From Capitella teleta (taxonomy: Eukaryota > Annelida > Polychaeta > Capitellidae), in NCBI GenBank assembly GCA_000328365.1, contig KB293808.1, positions 5,826 through 69,825 on the forward strand: a stretch of 64,000 bases of DNA, written 5' to 3'. Shown here piece after piece: positions 56,285 to 64,000 of this stretch. Under the pieces are notes generated by a model. The model did no database searches and had not been told where the DNA came from. It was given only the letters and a program-made list of their open reading frames with translations. The position numbers and the translations under genes are program-made. Each line of letters starts with the position of its first letter. Position 1 is the first letter of the stretch.

Positions 56285-59200
56285 GTGAGCTGAACTTGGA
56301 GCGTCATTATTTTACTAGTAATAATTATGATGTACTCAGATATAATATCATGATTGTTAATTTTGTATTAATGTAAAATTGGTATAAAATGTTAATTATT
56401 TCCATTGAGAATTTTTTTTTTTTTTCATTTTACATTGGATTGACTTGACTTTTCGATGTCTATTATTGAGTGAGGCCTTGACTTATATTGACTTTTGTTG
56501 CGATGAGATCTGGGTTATTGTTTTAATTAATGAGGTGTGAGTTATAATAAATCAATTTAGTAGGCGGATGGGGTAAATTTTAGAGGGTGGTGATTGCAAG
56601 CAGTATGAAGGCGAAACTGGAAGGTGTTGATTGATCGTGAGGTGACCACATGCTCCGGAATGAAATTCCATGCATTGATGATTCTATAACGAAGACATTA
56701 GGAGTGTACTGAAGTTCTCGGTCTTTCTTTCGATAGTTTGAAAGAATGATCCCGAGTATTCGAAGTTAGGGGTTGGAGGGGGGTCAGGAAAGGGTTGATC
56801 AGGGTATAACCACATAGCACTTTGCACTGTATTAAAAATTTAAAATGTATTAATTTTGTACTTAGTAATTTAGTATTTATTCATCATACAGTTAACCGTT
56901 GAATGAGCGAAGGGTCATGTTTGACTCATTCAGCAAATTGTCCAATAACCTGAGAAGAGTCATGATCCAGTCATCGGAGTGTCTTAATGTTATACCACCT
57001 CTGAGTTGTCAAAGGAATTAATGCAGGGTGCTAGGGATTACGCAATACCAATTGCCATTGAAGTATAACGTTAAAGCGCCTATTCCCGAAAGCTTGGTAT
57101 TTAATAGGGTCATGTAGCACACAAATCACCGGCATGTCGAGTTTCAATTGACACCTAGGCATTCAACAACCGTTCAACAAAATATTCCCCTTAAATCTGT
57201 GTTCAATTCTGACCGGTCACGTGACCCCAATAAGCATTCTAGTATTTCTATGACAATTGCACTGTTGGATGAAACCTTTACATTTACAAGAGAAATCCCA
57301 AAGGGGTCATTTGCCTGATCACGTTAGCAGCCAATGACCGTTTGACCATAGGGCAGACCACTGGAGTTCATCATTTCTGAGAGCATAATGACTCATCTGT
57401 ATACCATAAGTTGGACGTGTTATACAACTGTTATGAAACACGTTTGCATAACTTGCAGGGCAATTCGTCTGACATAGCGCCATTTATGGCACTATATACC
57501 ACATGGTATTGCGTCTTGGTATAATTGACTGCTGGCTTCCTCTGTGCAGACCAGTAGTATCCAGTGGTCGTCGCATTGCCATGCATCTATTATAATCTCT
57601 TTTGCGGCTGAATTACACTTGTACAATCAGCTGCCATTGTTTACCTCTCGTTCTTTCTCGTGGATATCTCCTCTGAATCATTCGTCTACAGAAGAAGACA
57701 TTGATTGGCTAATGTATAACGCCTGCTCACCTGGGTAACTTAAAGTTTAAGCAGTGCAAGCTGAATGCCAGGCAGATCGTTAATAGGGGATTTGCTACGT
57801 TGCGCAAACGTTACTCTGACGATCAATAGTAAAGAATGGCAGTGACACAGAGTATGTTTCCCTACTAAATACCATGTTGCATTGATCCTATTAATTACCA
57901 CTCTCTTTCATCATGACGGTCACAAAACACCGTCCATTGCACACGCTCAATTGTAGGCAGGAGTATCTAAAGTAAGGCGCATTCTCCGTTTGCATCCATT
58001 TAGCAATTATAGGATCAATGTGAGTCATACCCATAATGCATTGCGGTAATTCATATCTGGCAGCATCGACTCCAGTTGAACCAGACCTCAGCAACGAATA
58101 ATTTGCGCCGTTACTCAACTTGTCCTCTGTGAGATGTTTGTCAGTTTTAATTTCTCTCCTGGGGACGACGGAATCGTAATGTTTTCAGTGATTCAACTGC
58201 GACAACATGTTTTATGTCGTCAGTATGTTGACCGACCCATAAGTGTTCCACTCGTCTTGGAGCCCCCTCCCGCCCCTAACCTTGTAGAGGATTCGATTGG
58301 CAATAGATTGGTTTGCTGACGATAGACAGAACCAACAGCTCTGGATATCGACGACAGCTCTATTTGGTCTTGGAGGAGACACTTCGCCGTGTCTGCTATG
58401 TTTGCAAAGCACTTCGCCTATCATGCAATTCGTGTTTACCCCGTTATCCATCTGGCGTTTTGTTTCTCTGAGGAGTTTTGGTCTGGGTGCAGATGAAGCA
58501 AGCTAATTGTTTAGGCCCTGTCGGAAATTTAAATATTTAAAATTCTTGCCAGATGCATTTAATTTTGCAATGTGCAGGTAGATTGTCTATTAATGCATTC
58601 ACTTAGCCCGACTTCGTATGTGCTGAGATTTACAATGCAAATATTCAGCACAGGAATTTGGTTGCACGTAGTGGCAATGGCATTGATTGGGCGTCGTCCT
58701 CGCTGGCCTCAGATTGATATCACGTACGCGCCGAGGTTTGCCACTCAAAGTCTTCTGATTTACGAGTCGAGGTCTGAGCAATGCACCGCCATAAAACCAA
58801 GAGACTGCTCATCATTAAACATTGCCAATCAAACACAGCGATGAGGGATGTAATTAAATCTGTCATCAGAGTATGCTCACTGCCATCTTCCCACAAGATT
58901 GATTCACTTACACATGCATGCAGTCCTGTTTGCTTCAGTGCTAATTTCATCTCGGCCATCTTCTCAGTTTTGTTCATTTCGTTATTTAATTAATTACTAC
59001 GCCTAATTGTATAACCGAGTAAGTATGTCGGTCGACTGCTGATCAAACTAAAGATCTGTTTATACCTGTACAGCACATCTTCAGCTCATGACATTGACAC
59101 CCTTGTCGCCACCAGCAGATGTGAAACGTTGAAATGAACAGAGCAGCATAAAGCACTCAGATCACGGACTATTTTCCTGATCGAATTACCATCGATTGAT

Positions 59201-61201
59201 CCGATTCCAGGCATCCCGCGAATTTGTTTGATGATGCCGCCACTTGAGGAAGATCAAAGGCCGTTTCTGAGACATTTGCGTGGGGTTACTTGAATTACCG
59301 CCTTTATCAGGTTCTATCTCCGATCGGAACTTGACAGCCAAAGTGAATTATCACTGAGGGTTCGTGATCAATTGAGGTTTTCACCGCTACCCCCAACACT
59401 CTAATCAACGATACCGGGACCGGAGTTTTCCGCACTTCTATGGGAGTATCGATAGACCCCACCCTCTAAATACATCCCATTATTAGAGTGTTTTTCCTGA
59501 GGCATCTCATTACGCAATGCAATCTCCTGTAGGAGCCATCCTCTTCTAACCAAATCCAATTTCCTTCTCTTTTTTCTTCATTGGAACACATCGTTGTCAA
59601 ACATAGGGGTCAATGACCATGAGGCAATCTCCCCAGGCCTTAGATCAACCCTTCTGGTCTGAATACTGTTTGCATAGTATATTGCTTCGACTACACTATC
59701 GCTTCCCAATAAATATTCGCATATGGTAGTCTGGAGGCATCAGTTTATGATATGCTTGGTGACTACTTGGAACGGGATTTCTACGTCTACTTATTTTTAT
59801 TTGTCAAAATTAATTCCGTTTTCTCTTGGCTGTTACATCGCTAAGGTGGACAGCACTATCTTTCTTATGATTGCATCGATATTTCCATCCTGGATTACAG
59901 TAGATTCTGAATTCACTCTATAAAAGTTCACATTCTGCACTACGGCATGCATTCCATTGAATGAAATGTCGATGACATTTGGACATCATTGCGGGTCGCT
60001 TGTGTGAGAATGCATGTCTTGACCCCACGCCACCATATGGAGGTGTTTTTGTTTTTTTGTTTTTGTTTTTTTTTGGGGGGGGGGGGAGTTCATCGGATTC
60101 ACCCATTGAGCAATCACAGGAAAATATGACCGCGGATGACCCCGCGTCGAGAAGCAGAGGTCTCGTCAGATCGTGCAGAAAGAGCTGGCTGCGCTGTCGC
60201 TGGAGGAATTGTCCACTGCATAAATAAGAGGAACATACTCGTAGTCTTCATTGATTCAGACTGGGGCAGGATCAAGTCATGCCATGAAATTTCAGTCATC
60301 CTCTTTCCAAGCACCCATCTCACATAAGTGACTAAACACACAAAGAATTATCGTTTGCACTCCTAGTTCGAAGTACACTGGACTTTAACTAAGTTAATGC
60401 ATACTTCTTTCGGAGTGACTCCGAACTCCGACGAGTGCGGGCGCTCCGTATATACAGCTGCTGTATACGGACACGCTTTCCTACTTCTTTTGTCATTTGA
60501 CTTTAAACCAGATCACCTGCCCGTGTAGTTGAACATTACGGTGAATCAATTGCACGTAGAAGTTTTTCGAAATTCACGAAATTCATTCCCTGAAAACACT
60601 CATTCACGGAACTGAGACTGAGAACATGTTTCTGGTTTCAAAGGCATTCAAATAGCCGAAAATATCCGAGCTGCGGCGTTCACACACGTTCCTCTCGAAT
60701 CGTTGACTGTCGAGTTCGACCATTTGATTTATTCATAAGTCCATAATTGAGTTTTGCGTGCAGTGCCACCTTATACACAACCCATAAAAGGATGGCCACT
60801 CAGTGCACCGATGCTAACCATCTTCTCGGATGACAATGAAAATTACTTTGAACATCAGCAGCTGATGCAAATAGAGCAATTGATTCCAACAAGCAATTTT
60901 CCTGCTCCGCCAAGTGTGTCTTGGAGTCTAATTAATAGCCCTCGTTCTCGTATTCCCATAGCAACCGAAATAAGAGAAGAAACACACGAATCCCAATTGT
61001 GAGCAAAAGTATAAATCATGGCCTCAATGCTTCCGTTTCTTACGACGCTTCTCTCAATCCATGAAAACAACAATGGAGGACATAGCACGGTGTAATGTCA
61101 GTGACCTCTGCGATGGAGTCATTAACAGCTGCGGCCAGAGCACACCTCGCATCTGGTTCAACGCATAATTCTGGCAATCTGAAGTCGTCGCAGGACGGGA
61201 A
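56285..61201. other. no gene seen
   Basis: Presumed intronic or intergenic sequence after the candidate exon. It has a T-run/G-run (gttttttttt then gggggggggggg) at about 60062-60088. A CGTATATACAGCTGCTGTATACG imperfect palindrome (two halves, cgtatatacagc and tgctgtatacg) lies at about 60447-60470. Confidence 0.4.
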
Positions 61202-63570
61202 TCAGTCGACCTGACAATGCCAATATAAGCATGCTGCCCGAACGCGGCCTTTGAAGGCGACGAGGCGGCGCATCTTCTGCTCTTTTAAATGCCAAGTCGG
61301 GCTTTTTGCGCTTTCTTTTTTTTTTTCTTTTTCTTGTCTGTACGTGACTTTTAAGGTGAAACGACTTCGTTTGAAGTCTGTTGTGTTCGCCTCAAGCACA
61401 ATGCAAGCGACGAGAAGAAGGAGGCGTTGAGTACGAATGACATAATACCTTGCACTTCGCCGTTGCCTGAAGCCAATATAGTTTGCATTCCATGTAATCC
61501 TGAAGCTTATGTGCAGATTGACTTCTCTGTGGAAACTGGAATAAATTTGTGTTAGGTGCAATGCGTTTCCGTGTAACGTTTGCGTAAATTTCCTGTTGTA
61601 TTTGAATTCGGTGTAAATTTTGATCGCTTTATCAGAACGGCAGGTTTCTGAGATGCATGTCGTATAATGGGGCAACCGTGCTGTTATCCCCAATATCGGC
61701 ACGGTTTGCTGTGCTGATCTGATCGCAAACAATAATAAATCTCCCTTTGAGACGATACAACATCGTCTGATGGGCATTCGAATCAGCAGCCATCGAAATC
61801 GATGGTCATCGTCGTCCCATCCATTAGACCGCCAAGACAACTGATAGCCGACTCAGTGAGTCACTCATAAAAATGAAATGTTGATATTACGCCCCAAATT
61901 GAGGCGAGCGTGAACCCTTATAATGTGAAGCCCTTGCCCTGTAAACTATTAATTGATCCAAGCCTATAGTGGACATAATTATGGTTCCATTTAGGGGAAT
62001 GTCTTCCAGCAAGAAACACTCGACACATCATCACGCTGACCCGTGTGATAAACACTCACAACCCTCAATATCAAATGAATATTGCCAATGGGCAGTCATA
62101 CATGCAAGCATATAACCACATTGATGCTTTGTAACATGGATTCGCATAGCAAACCAACCCAACATGCCTCCAATCAAGCAATGCTATAGCTCTGATGCAA
62201 CACGGTAACTATACCACATAACCAATGCTACCTGCGCCTGACTCCAACCACCCATTTGTCATCATTATTCTAGTGTAGAGCAAACAGAAAGCACTCACAG
62301 CGCAGGAAATAAACATATCCATTTTTTGGCTGTAAACTCTTGATATCTTGAAAGGAGAGCTTAGCGTTACAAGAAGGAGCCTGTTGTAGCTTACGGTTGG
62401 AAGCTATGATCCAATCTCTCCTCGCAATAACGTGAATATTGGGAATCTCAATGCAAACATTGCTTCTCTAGCTCTGTTATCAGGAGGGTGGGCATGAGGG
62501 TCAGTTCATCCCAGATCAGCATGTCCATTGATAGAGACATGTCAGGGAGGGCTTTCCATTTCATGACTGATGAGATGCTCTTTTGTTTGTTGATGGGTCG
62601 TTCCGTGTAACGCAAGATACATTGAAGAAGCCATGCAATGTAAATAACCATTGCACTTATATTTCTGTTCATTGTCCATTTCAATATGACATGGACATTT
62701 GTTTTAAATGAAGATGACATTCAATGCCTTTTGTAATCAAACCACGTTTCTGGGATCAAGCCCCGTGTGTCGCTGACGAAATGAGGTATGTTGTGGTGTT
62801 AGAAGTATTTATGACCTCTCCTCCCCCCCCCCTCATCCTCTGCCCATATTTATTCTAATTCTCCACTTCCTATCCATCCTCCTTGTTTTACCTCCTCCTC
62901 CTCCTCCTCATATTCCTTATACTGCACCTCTACTTCACAACCCACTATTTGCAATCAAGACATCGCAGTTTTCAATATGTACATTTAGCCCAATGAACGA
63001 TGAAACCGGTCCGAACCAATCTCCCTTTGTTCTTTGGTCGATCGATATGATCTGATTGCTGAACTGCATCGGAAGCCATTGTCTTTCTCGGGGTCAGGAA
63101 TAAAAACACGATTTCTGCATTAGCCACCGGAAGCAATGTATCGGTATTCAGCCGATGAGCTTCCGGGCGTTTTTATCCATTTCAAGAGAACTTATTATTT
63201 GATATATTGCAGCGACGCCCAACAGCACAGCTCCCTCGGCTGAGCGGCGTGATATGCGCTTGTGTATATACCTCCATATAAGATTAAGAGAACCCCAGGG
63301 AGCCATCCATTGTGAATGCATATGAGCCTACTCGCTTAACTGAGTGCCATCTCTGCTTATAACGCAGTGACGAGCAGTCCCCTCACAAAGACCAATATAT
63401 CCGCAGCATCGGAGACACTCGTCGTGATCTCAAATTCTTCCGGATCCCTTGCGAGATAGAGCTTCATTGAGCGTATCCAGGAGAGACTCCCCGTGGATGC
63501 TCGATTCCATTTCGGAGAAGAGCCATCGCCGTAATAAGCTGATTTTTATCCCGGAAGTCGGCGAACGAGG
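61202..63570. other. no supported gene; long antisense open frame noted
   Basis: A minus-strand frame at 61202-61840 is open for 212 codons but has no recognisable domain, a Lys/Arg/Glu low-complexity stretch and no splice or promoter context. CTC/CCT runs occur at about 62892-62908. Confidence 0.35.
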
Positions 63571-63588
63571 ATGCGGACGTCGGTTTCG
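63571..63588 (+). CDS. very short candidate first coding exon
   Basis: ATG at 63571 followed by five codons (MRTSVS) and a consensus GTGAGTG donor in phase 0. The preceding sequence is CpG-rich with an ETS-type CCGGAAGT at about 63551. By itself six codons prove little. It is listed because phase and strand agree with the candidate exons at 49.8-50.1 and 56.2 kb. Confidence 0.25.
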
Positions 63589-64000
63589 GTGAGTGCTTGT
63601 GTTGATGAAGTGCGTTATGATTGCGCTGTCACTCGGCGCTGTCGCCGTCCAAAGCGCTTCGGGATGGCGCTCGTGATTGGTGAATGGCGTTCGGGTTAAT
63701 CAGATGGGAAAGCGATTCTGCCGTCGGGTCACTCGTCGCTGAGCGGCCTAAGTGAAGGTGCGCAGTATGTGGGCCTCAGGTGGACCTCACTAATTGCTTT
63801 CCTCTTTTACTGTCGCTTCTTTAGACATAGTGATGTATATAGCCCTCTGCAATTTACAGGCATCCGCTTCCTTGTAGTAAATTTGCTGTATCTGATTACA
63901 TGCGAGTAACACCGTATTTACGTTATGAACAACGATTTCATGTTTGCTTCTCCTCTGCCCCCCCCCCCCCCCCCACCTATGAGTTAACCACTATGAATAC
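63589..64000. other. CpG-rich flank, then poly(C) near the window end
   Basis: CpG-rich to about 63750. A C-run of about 17 nt occurs at 63958-63974. No gene is seen. Confidence 0.5.

Noticed and set aside
61202-61840. 212-codon minus-strand frame
   Set aside because: No recognisable domain, Arg/Lys-rich low-complexity stretch, no splice or promoter support; length alone is not enough.

Overview
The window looks like nuclear DNA of an animal, probably a marine invertebrate. It is AT-rich, its genes have GT-AG introns that are often very short (49, 49, 53 bp), and it carries fragments of several LINE families, TA-flanked inverted-repeat transposons and long microsatellites. A rhodopsin-class peptide-receptor-like GPCR and a set of Golgi mucin-type glycosyltransferases indicate a eumetazoan; the phylum cannot be fixed from this sequence. 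There is no sign of bacterial organisation, and I found no convincing tRNA, rRNA or CRISPR array.

Layout. 0-6 kb: gene-poor, with LINE fragments, a 28-bp minisatellite and an unidentified duplicated segment. 6.2-8.5 kb (+): a complete nine-exon QTRT1, the catalytic subunit of eukaryotic tRNA-guanine transglycosylase. 8.6-9.6 kb: a LINE 3' end between convergent genes. 9.7-21.1 kb (-): three complete head-to-tail polypeptide N-acetylgalactosaminyltransferase paralogues (592, 597 and about 667 aa) with 6, 3 and 2 coding exons; all share one phase-2 intron and a divergent lectin tail. 22-31 kb: transposon-rich; two LINE fragments, two related 1.3-kb mariner-like inverted-repeat elements, and a 2.15-kb near-identical duplication around a 50-N gap that is best read as two unmerged contig ends. 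31-35 kb: simple repeats and no gene. 35.2-36.3 kb (+): an intronless 359-aa GPCR. 39.5-41.4 kb: a newly recognised 1.88-kb element with terminal inverted repeats and a perfect 8-bp target duplication (hAT-like), with a LINE relic inside. 41.9-45.8 kb (+): an eight-exon, 277-aa secreted, cysteine-rich EB-module-like protein with all introns after the first in phase 1 and a C-terminal hydrophobic anchor. 45.8-64 kb: mostly non-coding, but with three well-formed candidate 5' exons on the plus strand (about 49.8, 56.2 and 63.6 kb), all ending in phase 0 at good donors. They may be alternative first exons of a gene lying to the right of the window.

The genes do not form an obvious pathway. The three GalNAc-transferases would act together in Golgi O-glycosylation of secreted or membrane proteins; the EB-module protein and the GPCR are cell-surface or secretory-route proteins; QTRT1 is a housekeeping tRNA-modification gene.
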